Shown: positions 45,923 through 55,273 of the stretch, piece after piece
Position numbering within the stretch: the stretch's first letter is position 1
Layout of the letters: every line of letters starts with the position of its first letter
Origin: Desulfobulbus sp.
GTDB lineage: Bacteria; Desulfobacterota; Desulfobulbia; Desulfobulbales; Desulfobulbaceae
Reading direction: 5' to 3'
DNA: 64,000 bases
Assembly: GCA_031280615.1 (NCBI GenBank)
Contig: JAITGO010000006.1
Span: forward strand, 186,001 to 250,000
Notes under the pieces: generated by a model
Databases searched by the model: none
What the model saw: only the letters and a program-made list of their open reading frames with translations
What the model was told of the DNA's origin: nothing
Made by a program: the position numbers and the translations under genes

Positions 45923-46996
45923 TCAGCGCGGTATCGACCGGGAGCTGAGTTGCTTAAGGATGGTGCGGGAAAAATCCGCATCGGCTGCCACCCGCATGCG
46001 CAAACCGTACAGGGGCAGCGGTAGCTGCCCCGCCCGGTCGGCCAGCTTGACCAGATCCTTTTCCGTGGCCAGCAGCCACTGGGCTCCTGATTTCCGCGCC
46101 TGGCCGAGCAGCCGGTCCAACTGCGCCTCGCTGTAGCGCTGATGATCGGCCAGGGCAAGGAAACCGGCCAAGGAAAAACCCTGGGCGATCAAGGTCTGGC
46201 GGAACAGTTCGGGGTGGGCGATGCCGCAGAAGCCGAAGCAAGGTGTCTTTTCGAACGGAGCGGCCTCGGCCGGGACGATCATGCCGGAGGGGGCGATCTC
46301 TACCAGGCCTTCCAACTGCAAACCGGCAAAGGCGACCGGGATATCCGGAAATTTCGAACGGAGCAGGTCGGCGAACCGTTCGGCCCGTTCCCGGTTGGCC
46401 TCGTGCACTCCGGTCATGACAAAACCGGTGGCGCGGCGCAGGGCTGCGACCGGTTCCCGCAGGTCGCCGCCGGGAAAAACCCGGGAATTGCCGGCCAGGC
46501 GATCGGTGTTGAACAGCACCAAATCGATGTCGCGAACGATCGGCAGATGCTGGAAGCCGTCGTCGAGCAATAGCACGTCGGCTCCCAGTTCCAGAGCACG
46601 GCGGGCCGGCAATCTGCGAACGATGCCAGTCAGCACCGGCACGCCGGGTAGGGTTTCGGCCAACAGTCGCGGCTCGTCGCCGGCGGCATGGGCATCGAGC
46701 AGCAGGTTGCTGCCGTCGGACACCAAATTCACCTTGCCCCGCGCCGCGCCACCGTAGCCGCGGCTGACAATGGCGGGCCGGAAACCGTGTTCCTGGAGCA
46801 GACGGGCCAGGTACTGCACCATCGGCGTTTTGCCGGTGCCGCCCATGGTCAGGTTGCCGACACTGACCACCGGCACCTCGAACCGGTAGGAAGGCAGCGT
46901 TCCCCGCCGGTACAGCGATTCGCGCAGGCGCATGGCCAAGCTGTACAGGGGAGAGAAAGGACGGCCGAAGGTAAAAAACAACGAGTTCGTTTCCAT
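45923..46996 (-). CDS. lpxK: Tetraacyldisaccharide 4'-kinase (LpxK)
   Basis: 357 aa from ATG 46996. Inner-membrane P-loop kinase that makes lipid IVA. Walker A GGTGKTP at 52-58, then RGYGG, GDEPRLLA, and LLLDDGFQHLPIVRDIDLV, all LpxK hallmarks. An ATG at 47029 would add 11 residues; neither has a clear SD. It diverges from livK. lpxC, lpxK and lpxB are all in the window, but not in one operon. Confidence 0.92.
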   Translation of the reverse strand: METNSLFFTFGRPFSPLYSLAMRLRESLYRRGTLPSYRFEVPVVSVGNLTMGGTGKTPMVQYLARLLQEHGFRPAIVSRGYGGAARGKVNLVSDGSNLLLDAHAAGDEPRLLAETLPGVPVLTGIVRRLPARRALELGADVLLLDDGFQHLPIVRDIDLVLFNTDRLAGNSRVFPGGDLREPVAALRRATGFVMTGVHEANRERAERFADLLRSKFPDIPVAFAGLQLEGLVEIAPSGMIVPAEAAPFEKTPCFGFCGIAHPELFRQTLIAQGFSLAGFLALADHQRYSEAQLDRLLGQARKSGAQWLLATEKDLVKLADRAGQLPLPLYGLRMRVAADADFSRTILKQLSSRSIPR

Positions 46997-47149
46997 GATG
47001 GACGCGCCGGCCGGACAACGGGGGCCCATGGCCGCCGCCGCTTCGATCCGGTCATTTTTAGTGCAAAAAAAAAAGAATACGGTATGAAAAAAGGCACAGT
47101 AGAGCATTCCCGCCGCTTTTGCAATTCAATCCCAAATGAGGCTGCCATC

Positions 47150-48274
47150 GTGTCGCATGCGCAATTTTTTCTCTTCGGACTCGCAGCGCTGGCCTTTTCG
47201 GCCTGCGTCGCCGAAACATCATTGGCTTCCGAACCCATCAAGATAGGATTTGCCGGCTCCCTCAGCGGCGATTTGGCACCCTATGGCCTGCCGCCCCTGA
47301 AAGCGGTCCAGCTGGTGGTCAAGGAAATCAACGCCCGGGGCGGCATCCAGGGCAGGCCGGTTGAGCTGCTGGTCGAAGACGACGCCTGTAAACCGGAACT
47401 GGCCACCAACAGCGCTACCAAGCTGGTCGCCGGCGGGGTCAAGGCGGTCATCGGACATATCTGCTCCGGGCCCACCAAGGCGGCCCTGCCGATCTATCAA
47501 GCCGCCAAGGTGCTGGTCATATCGCCTTCGGCAACCAGTTCCCTGCTCAATCGAGACGGTGAATATCCGTTCTTTTTCCGGACCATTGCCGCCGACGACG
47601 TCCAGGCCGCGGCCCAGGTCGACTTTGCCCTGCAAACCCTCAAGGCCGGCAAGATCGCGGTGCTCCATGACAAAGGCGACTATGGCAAGGGACTGGCCGA
47701 GTTTGCCAAATCCCTGATCGAGCGGTCCGGCAAGGCGCAGGTGGTGCTGTTTGAAGGCATCACCCCCGGCGCGGTCGATTACTCGGCCGTAGTTCAGAAA
47801 ATCAAGCGCTCGGGAGCGGAAGCGGTCCTCTTCGGCGGCTACCATCCCGAAGCCTCGAAGCTCGTCGGCCAGATGCGGCAGAAACGGCTCGCCACCCCCT
47901 TTGTCTCCGACGACGGCGTCAAGAACGACACCTTCATCAAGGTGGCCGGCAAGGATGCCGAGGGCGTGTATGCCACCGGCCCCGCCGATGCCTCCGACAA
48001 TTCCGTCACCAAGGCCTATCAAGAAAAATTCAGGCAGGCCGAGGGGACCAATCCGGGCGCCTTCTTCGACAATGCCGTGGCCGCGGCCCTGGCCCTGACC
48101 AACGCCATTGCCAAGGCGGGCTCCACCGACCCGGAAGCAATGGCGCGCATCCTGCACAGCGAGGAGGTGGCCACTCCCTTCGGTCCCATCAAGTTCGACG
48201 CCAAGGGCGAACCGGTCGGCATCGGGGTCACCTTGTACCAGGCCCGCGACGGGCAATTCGTCCAGGTCCGATGA
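47150..48274 (+). CDS. livK: Branched-chain amino acid ABC transporter substrate-binding protein
   Basis: 374 aa from GTG 47150, which has GAGG nine bases upstream and opens directly into a signal peptide (FFLFGLAALAFSACVAETSLA). A Cys in it may be a lipobox, or cleavage may follow SLA. The mature protein is a Leu/Ile/Val-binding periplasmic protein: IKIGFAGSLSGDLAPYG, KLVAGGVKAVIG, LHDKGDYGKGL. An ATG 22 codons earlier (47084) is an alternative. First of the livKHMGF genes, divergent from lpxK. Confidence 0.92.
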   Translation: MSHAQFFLFGLAALAFSACVAETSLASEPIKIGFAGSLSGDLAPYGLPPLKAVQLVVKEINARGGIQGRPVELLVEDDACKPELATNSATKLVAGGVKAVIGHICSGPTKAALPIYQAAKVLVISPSATSSLLNRDGEYPFFFRTIAADDVQAAAQVDFALQTLKAGKIAVLHDKGDYGKGLAEFAKSLIERSGKAQVVLFEGITPGAVDYSAVVQKIKRSGAEAVLFGGYHPEASKLVGQMRQKRLATPFVSDDGVKNDTFIKVAGKDAEGVYATGPADASDNSVTKAYQEKFRQAEGTNPGAFFDNAVAAALALTNAIAKAGSTDPEAMARILHSEEVATPFGPIKFDAKGEPVGIGVTLYQARDGQFVQVR

Positions 48275-48352
48275 CCCGGGGGCACGGACAGGCGATAGGC
48301 GCCTTGTCGCGCCCGGTCCGCCGCACGGCCTGACCCGCTCCGGAGCGTCCTT

Positions 48353-49255
48353 GTGGAGTACTTCCTCGAGCTCTTGTTCAGCGGCCTAACCAGAGGGGCG
48401 ATCTACGCCCTGATCGCTTTGGGCTACACCATGGTCTACGGCATTATCGGCCTGATCAACTTTGCCCACGGCGAGATGTACATGATCGGCGCCTTCACCG
48501 CCCTGATCGTTTCCTCGGTGCTGTCGATCTACGGCCTGCCCCTGCCGGCCATCCTGGTCCTGGCAGCCCTGGCGGCCGCCATCTGGGCCGGGGCCTACGG
48601 CTTTACCGTCGAGCGGCTGGCCTACCGGCCCCTGCGCGACGCGCCCCGGCTCGCGCCCCTGATCTCCGCCATCGGCATGTCCATCTTCCTGCAGAATTAC
48701 GTCCTGCTGGCCCAGACCTCGGATTTCGTTCCCTTTCCCTCGCTGGTGCCGGAATTCGCCTTTCTCGAACCTTACGGCGCCATCGTCGATTCCTCCGGCC
48801 TGACCATCCTGGCGGTCTCGACCTTGGTGATGACGGCGCTGACCCTGCTGATCAAGTTCACCCGGACCGGCAAGGCCATGCGCGCCACGGCCCAGGACCG
48901 GAAAATGGCCCTGTTGGTCGGCATAAATGTCGATCGGATCATTTCCCTCACCTTTGTCACCGGCTCGGCCCTGGCAGCCGTCGGCGGTCTGCTGATCGCT
49001 TCCCACATCGGCCAGATCAACTTCGCCATCGGCTTCATCGCCGGCATAAAGGCCTTTACCGCCGCGGTATTGGGCGGCATCGGCTCGATCCCCGGCGCGG
49101 TGCTGGGCAGCTTTGTCCTCGGCCTGACCGAAGCCTTTGCCACCGGCTATGTTTCCAGCGACTACGAGGATGTCTTCGCCTTTTCCCTGCTGGTGCTGAT
49201 TCTCATTTTCCGACCCGCCGGCCTGCTGGGCAAAGCTGCGACGGAAAAGGTGTGA
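48353..49255 (+). CDS. livH: Branched-chain amino acid ABC permease LivH
   Basis: 300 aa inner-membrane permease. GAIYALIALGYTMVYGIIGLINFAHGEMYMIGAF is the typical start, and the EAA-like loop FTRTGKAMRATAQDRKMALLVGINV the cytoplasmic contact with the ATPases. GTG start. Followed after 9 bases by livM. Confidence 0.95.
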   Translation: MEYFLELLFSGLTRGAIYALIALGYTMVYGIIGLINFAHGEMYMIGAFTALIVSSVLSIYGLPLPAILVLAALAAAIWAGAYGFTVERLAYRPLRDAPRLAPLISAIGMSIFLQNYVLLAQTSDFVPFPSLVPEFAFLEPYGAIVDSSGLTILAVSTLVMTALTLLIKFTRTGKAMRATAQDRKMALLVGINVDRIISLTFVTGSALAAVGGLLIASHIGQINFAIGFIAGIKAFTAAVLGGIGSIPGAVLGSFVLGLTEAFATGYVSSDYEDVFAFSLLVLILIFRPAGLLGKAATEKV

Positions 49256-49264
49256 ATCGTACCC

Positions 49265-50485
49265 ATGAAGAACCTGCCCATGCCCACCGGAAAAGATATC
49301 CGCCACGCCCTACTCACCGGCCTCTGGTTCATGTTCCTCACCTTTCCTCTGCTGGTGATCAAGGTCGATCCGGCCGAGCAGAGCGTGACCTGGCGCTGGG
49401 CCAACCTGGTGTGGGTGGGTGGCGTCAGCGCGGCCGTCGCCCTGGCTTGCCGGCTGCTCGCCGCTTACCGGGCCGCCAGGGTGGAGCGCCTGCGCCGGCT
49501 TCCGGACCAGACCGCTCCGCAGCCCAAGCTACCGCTACTGTTCCGGCCGGAGCGCCTGCTGCCGCTTGGCACTCTTGCCATGCTGTTTTTCCTGGCCTTT
49601 CCCTTGGTGTTCTCCACCTATCAGGTCAACATCATGACCACGGCCCTGATGTACGTGATTCTGGGGCTGGGGCTGAACATCGTGGTCGGGTTCGCGGGCC
49701 TGCTCGATCTCGGCTATGTGGCCTTTTACGCGGTGGGGGCCTATACTTACGGCTTGCTCCATCTCCATTTCAACCTGGGCTTCTGGATTGCGTTGCCCAT
49801 CGGCGGCCTGCTGGGGGCGCTGTTCGGCATCCTGCTCGGCTTTCCGGTGCTGCGGCTGCGGGGCGATTACCTGGCCATCGTTACTCTGGGATTCGGCGAG
49901 ATCATCCGCCTGGTCCTGGAAAACTGGGGCGCCTTTTCCCAGGGACCGAGCGGCATTGCCGACATCCCCCGGCCGGGCTTATTCGGCCTCGACATGACCC
50001 TGGATCAATCTCTGGTCTACCAGTACTATCTCACCGTTGCCATGGCGCTGGCGACCGTCTTCGTGGTTAACCGCCTGCGCCACTCGCGCATTGGCCGGGC
50101 CTGGTTCGCCCTGCGCGAAGACGAAATCGCCTGCCAGGCCATGGGCATCGACAAAACCGCCATCAAACTGACCGCCTTTGCCCTGGGCGCGGCCTGGGCC
50201 GGAATGGCCGGCGTGCTGTTCGCCGCCAAGACCACCTTCATCAATCCAGCCAGCTTTACCTTCCTGGAATCGGCGATCATTCTCTGCATTGTGGTACTGG
50301 GCGGCATGGGGTCGATCGCCGGGGTGGTGCTCGCCGCCCTGATTCTCATGCTGCTGCCCGAATATCTGCGCGCCCTGGCCGAATACCGCATGCTGGTATT
50401 CGGGGCCGTGCTGGTGGTCATGATGATCGTCCGTCCGCGCGGTCTCATGTCGCCACCGCGTCAAACTTACTCACCCAGCCGGTAA
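49265..50485 (+). CDS. livM: Branched-chain amino acid ABC permease LivM
   Basis: 406 aa. An extended N-terminal region with two membrane segments separated by a basic loop (about 60-85) precedes the LivM core: LGLNIVVGFAGLLDLGYVAFYAVGAY, and the coupling loop RIGRAWFALREDEIACQAMGID. AAAGGTG precedes the ATG. Forms the membrane channel with LivH. Confidence 0.95.
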   Translation: MKNLPMPTGKDIRHALLTGLWFMFLTFPLLVIKVDPAEQSVTWRWANLVWVGGVSAAVALACRLLAAYRAARVERLRRLPDQTAPQPKLPLLFRPERLLPLGTLAMLFFLAFPLVFSTYQVNIMTTALMYVILGLGLNIVVGFAGLLDLGYVAFYAVGAYTYGLLHLHFNLGFWIALPIGGLLGALFGILLGFPVLRLRGDYLAIVTLGFGEIIRLVLENWGAFSQGPSGIADIPRPGLFGLDMTLDQSLVYQYYLTVAMALATVFVVNRLRHSRIGRAWFALREDEIACQAMGIDKTAIKLTAFALGAAWAGMAGVLFAAKTTFINPASFTFLESAIILCIVVLGGMGSIAGVVLAALILMLLPEYLRALAEYRMLVFGAVLVVMMIVRPRGLMSPPRQTYSPSR

Positions 50486-50508
50486 TTCGTGGCATTATTG
50501 ACACAGTC

Positions 50509-51297
50509 ATGCACCCTTTGCTCATTGTCAGCGGCCTGACCATGGATTTCGGCGGCATCCGCGCCCTGGACCGGATGGATCTTCGCATTCTTCCCGGTGA
50601 AATCGTGGCCTTGATCGGCCCCAACGGTGCCGGCAAGACCACCTTGTTCAACTGCCTGACCGGGATGTACCGCCCCACCGGCGGCCAGGTGCTGCTGAAC
50701 CCGCCGGGACGGCCGCAACGGCGGCTGCACGGCCTGTCGCCCCATCGAATCACTGCGGCGGGGCTGGCGCGCACCTTCCAGAATATCCGCCTTTTCCCCA
50801 ACATGACCGTGCTGGAGAACGTGATGGTCGGCCGTCACTGCCGCACGACCGCCAAGCTGTTCGGGGCCATCTTCCGGCCCTCGGCCACGGTGCGCGAGGA
50901 AAGGGAAACCGTTGGCATGTGCCTTGCTTTACTCGACCGGATCGGGTTGATCGATCAGGCCGATGAGTTGGCCCGGAACCTCCCGTACGGCGCCCAACGC
51001 CGGCTGGAAATCGCCCGGGCCCTGGCCACCGGTCCCCAACTGCTTTTGCTCGACGAGCCGGCGGCAGGCATGAATCCGCAGGAAACCGCGGAACTGGAAG
51101 CCTTGATCGCCTCCATCCGAGGCGACGGGTTGTCCATCTTGCTGATCGAACACGACATGAAACTGGTAATGCGCCTGTCCGACCACATCTTTGCCATGGA
51201 TTTCGGCTGCCTGATCGCCGAAGGCACACCCGACGAGGTACGACGCCACCCGGCGGTGATCCGTGCCTACCTGGGCGAGGAGACAACCGATGCTTGA
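50509..51297 (+). CDS. livG: Branched-chain amino acid ABC ATPase LivG
   Basis: 262 aa. Walker A GPNGAGKTTLFN, the LivG-specific ARTFQNIRLFPNMTVLENVMVGRH, LPYGAQRRLEIARALA as signature motif, and Walker B LLLLDEPAAGMNPQE. Cytoplasmic. Its end overlaps the livF start by eight bases. Confidence 0.96.
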   Translation: MHPLLIVSGLTMDFGGIRALDRMDLRILPGEIVALIGPNGAGKTTLFNCLTGMYRPTGGQVLLNPPGRPQRRLHGLSPHRITAAGLARTFQNIRLFPNMTVLENVMVGRHCRTTAKLFGAIFRPSATVREERETVGMCLALLDRIGLIDQADELARNLPYGAQRRLEIARALATGPQLLLLDEPAAGMNPQETAELEALIASIRGDGLSILLIEHDMKLVMRLSDHIFAMDFGCLIAEGTPDEVRRHPAVIRAYLGEETTDA

Positions 51298-51997
51298 ATT
51301 GCGCGGGATCGACGTCGCCTACGGCAGCATCCAGGCGCTGCACCAGGTCAGCCTTCGGGTCGGTCCGGGGGAAATCGTCACCCTGATCGGCGCCAACGGT
51401 GCCGGCAAGACCACGACCCTGATGGCCATCAGCGGCCTGGTGCCACCCCATCGGGGCGAAATCCTGTTTGAAGGTCGGCCGATCACCGGTCTGGCGCCAG
51501 AGGCCCTGGTCCGGCTCGGGATCTGCCAAGTGCCCGAGGGCCGCCATATCTTTCCCGAATTGAGCGTGGCGGAAAACCTCGACCTGGGGGCTTTTCTTCG
51601 CCGGGACCGGCGACAGGTGGCCGTGGATCGGGAACAGGTCTACCGCCTATTCCCGGTCTTGCAGCAGCGGCGCCACCAGCCCGGAGGCACCCTGTCCGGC
51701 GGCGAGCAGCAGATGCTGGCCATCTCCAGGGCACTGATGGCCAGGCCCCGGCTGCTGCTGCTCGACGAGCCCTCCATGGGCCTGGCACCGCTCATGACCA
51801 AGCATCTGTTCGAGATCGTTGCCGCAATCAACAAGGAACAGCACACCACCATTTTGTTGGTGGAGCAGAACGCCAACCTGGCCCTGCAGGTTGCGGATCG
51901 AGGATATGTCCTGGAGAACGGGCGTATCGTCATGCACGACACGGCCGAGGCGCTTCGCCGCACCCCTGCCGTTCAAAGCGCCTACCTCGGCATCTGA
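51290..51997 (+). CDS. livF: Branched-chain amino acid ABC ATPase LivF
   Basis: 235 aa. Walker A GANGAGKTTTLM, CQVPEGRHIFPELSVAENL, signature LSGGEQQMLAISRALM, and Walker B LLLLDEPSMGLAP. GCGAGGAG within the livG end is its SD. Completes the five-gene high-affinity Leu/Ile/Val (or related compound) importer. No regulator is adjacent. Confidence 0.96.
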   Translation: MLELRGIDVAYGSIQALHQVSLRVGPGEIVTLIGANGAGKTTTLMAISGLVPPHRGEILFEGRPITGLAPEALVRLGICQVPEGRHIFPELSVAENLDLGAFLRRDRRQVAVDREQVYRLFPVLQQRRHQPGGTLSGGEQQMLAISRALMARPRLLLLDEPSMGLAPLMTKHLFEIVAAINKEQHTTILLVEQNANLALQVADRGYVLENGRIVMHDTAEALRRTPAVQSAYLGI

Positions 51998-52047
51998 GCG
52001 CACTGCCTGCCCGAGGGGACGCACCAGCCAAAAGGAAACAGCCAAAC

Positions 52048-53055
52048 ATGAAGAAAGTCGTTAAAGTTGGAGTTATAGGTGTTGGATATTTGGGACGTTT
52101 TCATGCTCAGAAATATGCGGCCATGCCCGATGTCGAATTGGTGGGCGTGGCCGACACCGACCCGGATCGGGCCCGGCAAATCGCCGATGAATGCGCCACC
52201 CGGCCTTATGCCGATTACCATGAGCTGCTCACCCAGGTCGACGCGGTGTCGGTGGTGGTGCCGACCAGCCTGCATCACGAGGTGGCCAAGGCCTGCCTGC
52301 TGCAGCGGGTCGATGTCTTGGTGGAAAAGCCCATTACCACCACCCTGACCGAGGCCGACGACCTGATCCGACTGGCCCGCGACCGACAGTGCATCCTCCA
52401 AGTGGGGCATCTGGAGCGCTTCAATCCGGCGGTGCTGGCCATGCAGCCCCTGCTCACCCATCCGCTGTTCATCGAGGCGCACCGCATCTCGGTGTTCAAG
52501 GAACGGGGCACGGACGTGGATGTGGTGCTCGACCTGATGATCCACGACATCGACATCGTGCTGTCCATCGTCAAGTCGCCGATCGTCTCGATCCTCACCG
52601 CCGGCACCCCGGTCATCACCCACCTGACCGACATTGCCAATGCCCGCCTGATCTTTGCCAACGGCTGCACCGCCAACATCACGGTGAGCCGCATATCCAT
52701 GGAAACCATGCGGCGGATGCGGATCTTTCAACCCGGCCAGTACCTGTCGGTCGATTTCGGCCGCAAGGAAATCATGGAAGTGCGGCTGCAGCCAGGACGG
52801 GACGGCGGCAATCCGGTGCCGGAAATCAACAAGTCGGCCTTCCAGGATCAGGATGCCCTTGAACTGGAACTCATCGATTTCATTCAGCATGTTCGCGAAC
52901 GCAGCGAGCCGGCGGTCAGTGGCGAAGAAGGCCGCCGCGCCCTGGACGTGGCCCTGCAGGTGATCGCCCAGATCCACGGCAACCGCGAGCGGATTGAGCA
53001 GCTCCTTCGTGACGAGGGCCACGCCGACCTCTTGCCCTACCTCAAGAGCCACTGA
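52048..53055 (+). CDS. Gfo/Idh/MocA-family NAD-dependent oxidoreductase, possible GnnA-type
   Basis: 335 aa. Rossmann motif GVIGVGYLGRFHAQKY at 8-23; then VEKPI and the catalytic-region DLMIHDIDIVLSI. The family oxidises hydroxyls of nucleotide sugars and polyols. The gene sits six bases before lpxB; a Gfo/Idh gene at this spot in other bacteria is proposed to be or resembles GnnA, which oxidises UDP-GlcNAc at C3 for amide-linked lipid A. The substrate here is inference. AAGGAA precedes the ATG. Confidence 0.85.
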   Translation: MKKVVKVGVIGVGYLGRFHAQKYAAMPDVELVGVADTDPDRARQIADECATRPYADYHELLTQVDAVSVVVPTSLHHEVAKACLLQRVDVLVEKPITTTLTEADDLIRLARDRQCILQVGHLERFNPAVLAMQPLLTHPLFIEAHRISVFKERGTDVDVVLDLMIHDIDIVLSIVKSPIVSILTAGTPVITHLTDIANARLIFANGCTANITVSRISMETMRRMRIFQPGQYLSVDFGRKEIMEVRLQPGRDGGNPVPEINKSAFQDQDALELELIDFIQHVRERSEPAVSGEEGRRALDVALQVIAQIHGNRERIEQLLRDEGHADLLPYLKSH

Positions 53056-53061
53056 CCGCCG

Positions 53062-54252
53062 ATGGCTGCCATGCAAGAGAATGCACAGGGGCGCGAGGTC
53101 ATGATCGTGGCCGGCGAGGCGTCGGGCGATCTGCACGGCGCCCGCCTGGTTCAAGCCATGCTGGCGCTTGATCCGCGGCTGCGCTTCTGCGGCATGGGCG
53201 GCCGGGAATTGCAGGGCGCGGGCGTGGAACTGCTGGCCGATGCCGCCAAGCTGGCCGTGGTGGGCGTGATGGAGGTGCTCGGCCATTTGGGCGATATTCT
53301 ACGCGCCCGCCGGGCTCTGATCGAGCGCATGCGCACCCGCCGCCCCGATCTGTTGATCCTGATCGACTACCCGGACTTCAATTTCCTACTGGCCAAAAAG
53401 GCGAAGAAACTCGGTATTCCAATCTTTTACTACATCAGTCCCCAGATTTGGGCCTGGCGCAGCGGCCGGGTTCGCACCATCAAGCGCCTGGTCGACCGCA
53501 TGGCAGTCATCCTTCCCTTTGAGCCCGCCTTTTACGCCCGTCATGGCGTGGAGGTCGATTTTGTCGGCCATCCGTTGCTCGATTCGGTCAAGCCCGGACT
53601 CTCGCCCGAGGCATTCAGAAACCGGCACGGCATCGAACTCGACCGGCCCCTGATCGGTCTGTTGCCCGGCAGCAGACGCAAGGAAATCGCCACCCTGCTG
53701 CCGGTTTTCCTGGCCGCGGCCGGCCTGATCGGCCAAAAACTGCCCCAGGCCACCTTTCTGCTTCCGCTGGCGCCGACCATCAGCCGCGACCTGCTCGACC
53801 GACATGGTTTGGCCGCCTGGCAGGAACGCCTCGACATCCGGGTGATCAACGAGGACCGGTACGCGATGATGGCGGCCTGCGACGCGGCGATGGCAGCCTC
53901 GGGCACGGTGGTGCTTGAACTGGGCATCCTGGGGATACCGACCGTGGCCGCCTACCGGATGAGCCCCCGCACCTACTGGCTGGGGCGGCTGTTGATCCGG
54001 GGCCTGCGCTTTTTTTCCCTGGTCAACCTGATCGCCGAACGCGAGGTCATCCCCGAACTCCTGCAGGACGCGGCCAGTCCCGAACAGCTCGCCCAGGCTA
54101 CCTTGATCATGCTGCAGGATGACGCAAAACGACAGGCGATGCTGACCGGGCTGGCCGAAGTACGCAGCCGTCTGGGCGGGCCGGGTGCCTCGCGGCGGAC
54201 CGCCGCCGCAGCCCTGGATTTGCTTGAAGCGCGGAGAATGTCCCGTGGATGA
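53062..54252 (+). CDS. lpxB: Lipid-A-disaccharide synthase (LpxB)
   Basis: 396 aa GT19 glycosyltransferase. VAGEASGDLHGARLVQA is the conserved start, FCGMGGRELQGAGVELL and LIDYPDFNFLLAKKAKK follow; YYISPQIWAWRSGRV, LPFEPAFY, LPGSRRKEI and ASGTVVLEL are diagnostic. Joins UDP-diacyl-GlcN with lipid X. No SD is clear at either ATG (53062, 53071). Co-directional with the oxidoreductase and the Smr gene, whose start overlaps it by eight bases. Confidence 0.95.
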   Translation: MAAMQENAQGREVMIVAGEASGDLHGARLVQAMLALDPRLRFCGMGGRELQGAGVELLADAAKLAVVGVMEVLGHLGDILRARRALIERMRTRRPDLLILIDYPDFNFLLAKKAKKLGIPIFYYISPQIWAWRSGRVRTIKRLVDRMAVILPFEPAFYARHGVEVDFVGHPLLDSVKPGLSPEAFRNRHGIELDRPLIGLLPGSRRKEIATLLPVFLAAAGLIGQKLPQATFLLPLAPTISRDLLDRHGLAAWQERLDIRVINEDRYAMMAACDAAMAASGTVVLELGILGIPTVAAYRMSPRTYWLGRLLIRGLRFFSLVNLIAEREVIPELLQDAASPEQLAQATLIMLQDDAKRQAMLTGLAEVRSRLGGPGASRRTAAAALDLLEARRMSRG

Positions 54253-54538
54253 GCTCGAACCGGTACCCCTGCCCATCGATGGCACCCTGGATTTGCACGC
54301 CTTCCATCCGGCGGATATCAAGACGCTCGTTCCGGACTATCTGGAGGAATGCCAACGGCTCGGCATCCTACGGGTGCGCATCGTTCACGGCAAGGGGACC
54401 GGTACCTTGCGGCGGACGGTGCACGCCCTGCTTGGCCGGCTGGAGATGGTGGCCGAATTCCGTCTGGCAGACGAAACCGGCGGTTCCTGGGGGGCTACGC
54501 TGGTGGTGCTTCGGGGGCGGGAGCCATCGGCTCGATAA
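54245..54538 (+). CDS. Small Smr-domain protein
   Basis: 97 aa from a GTG with GGAGA upstream, inside the lpxB end. One Smr domain: the LDLHAFHPAD motif, then RIVHGKGTGTLRRTVHALL and GATLVVL. Smr domains are nucleases or DNA/RNA binders related to the MutS2 C-terminus. Stand-alone small Smr proteins have unclear roles in RNA or DNA processing. The final 44 bases overlap the convergent hypothetical gene. Confidence 0.85.
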   Translation: MDELEPVPLPIDGTLDLHAFHPADIKTLVPDYLEECQRLGILRVRIVHGKGTGTLRRTVHALLGRLEMVAEFRLADETGGSWGATLVVLRGREPSAR

Positions 54539-55010
54539 GTCCATGCTCGGCGGCCAGGCAGCGCACCTGGAGCATGAAGGTAGAGGGCAACGGCAACTCG
54601 CGGTTCTCCTGAAGAATGCCGAGCGCCTTGGCTATCAGCAAGGTGGGAATGGAGTGGATGCCTTCCTGGTTGTCGCAGATGGTCTTCATCCGCAGGGTAT
54701 CGGTGAGCAAGGGCAAAAGCGGGGCACAGGTGGCGGCGAGTTCCCGCAATTCCCGTTCGACCAGTTCGCGGTTGGCGGCGCCAAAGGCAGCCACCGCCGC
54801 ATCCGAGGGCAGGGTGCCGAACAGGTTGTTAATCACCGCCCCGGCCAGCATCGTGTGCTCAGGCTCGGTCCGGTCGACATACCGGTCGTGGATGCTCTGC
54901 CGCAAAACCTTGAACAGCAGCATCTGCATGGTGACGATCGCCTCCCGCATCACCGGGATGACCTTGTTGTCGACCAGGGGCTTGTCCTCTTCCGGCGCAA
55001 AGGTGCTCAT
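54495..55010 (-). CDS. Conserved-type hypothetical protein, coupled to DUF493
   Basis: 171 aa, family not recognised. Start 55010 overlaps the DUF493 stop by four bases. The sequence is largely helical with acidic N-terminus (APEEDKPLVDNKVIPVMREAI), a basic middle, and a Pro/Ala-rich end (MAPAPEAPPA). No signal peptide, no membrane helix, no cofactor motif. The gene tail overlaps the Smr gene by 44 bases. Codon usage looks normal, and coupling argues that it is expressed. Confidence 0.7.
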   Translation of the reverse strand: MSTFAPEEDKPLVDNKVIPVMREAIVTMQMLLFKVLRQSIHDRYVDRTEPEHTMLAGAVINNLFGTLPSDAAVAAFGAANRELVERELRELAATCAPLLPLLTDTLRMKTICDNQEGIHSIPTLLIAKALGILQENRELPLPSTFMLQVRCLAAEHGLIEPMAPAPEAPPA

Positions 55011-55273
55011 AACACCACCTTGACGGCCGGATCGTCGGCAAACTGCCGATACAGGCGCAACCGTTCGGCTTCGTCGTCGACCGTGGTTTCCACGATCACG
55101 CTCAGATAACGGCCGCCGGTGCTGACGTTGCCATCGGCAATCGCGCAGGCGGCCAGGTCCACCACCCGGCCGATGGCCGCGACCATGGCGTTGCGCTCTT
55201 CCCCGATCAGACGAAACTGCCAGCGGCAGGGATAGTGTATTTCCGGCTTGCAGCCGCGAATGTCCTCGTTCAT
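55007..55273 (-). CDS. DUF493 (YbeD-like) protein
   Basis: 88 aa. CRWQFRLIGEERNAMVAAI and the end SVIVETTVDDEAERLRLYRQF match the small ferredoxin-like DUF493 fold; E. coli YbeD lies beside lipoate genes, but none is here. AAGGAG stands upstream. Translationally coupled to the downstream hypothetical. Function unknown; an ACT-like regulatory role is often suggested. Confidence 0.8.
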   Translation of the reverse strand: MNEDIRGCKPEIHYPCRWQFRLIGEERNAMVAAIGRVVDLAACAIADGNVSTGGRYLSVIVETTVDDEAERLRLYRQFADDPAVKVVL

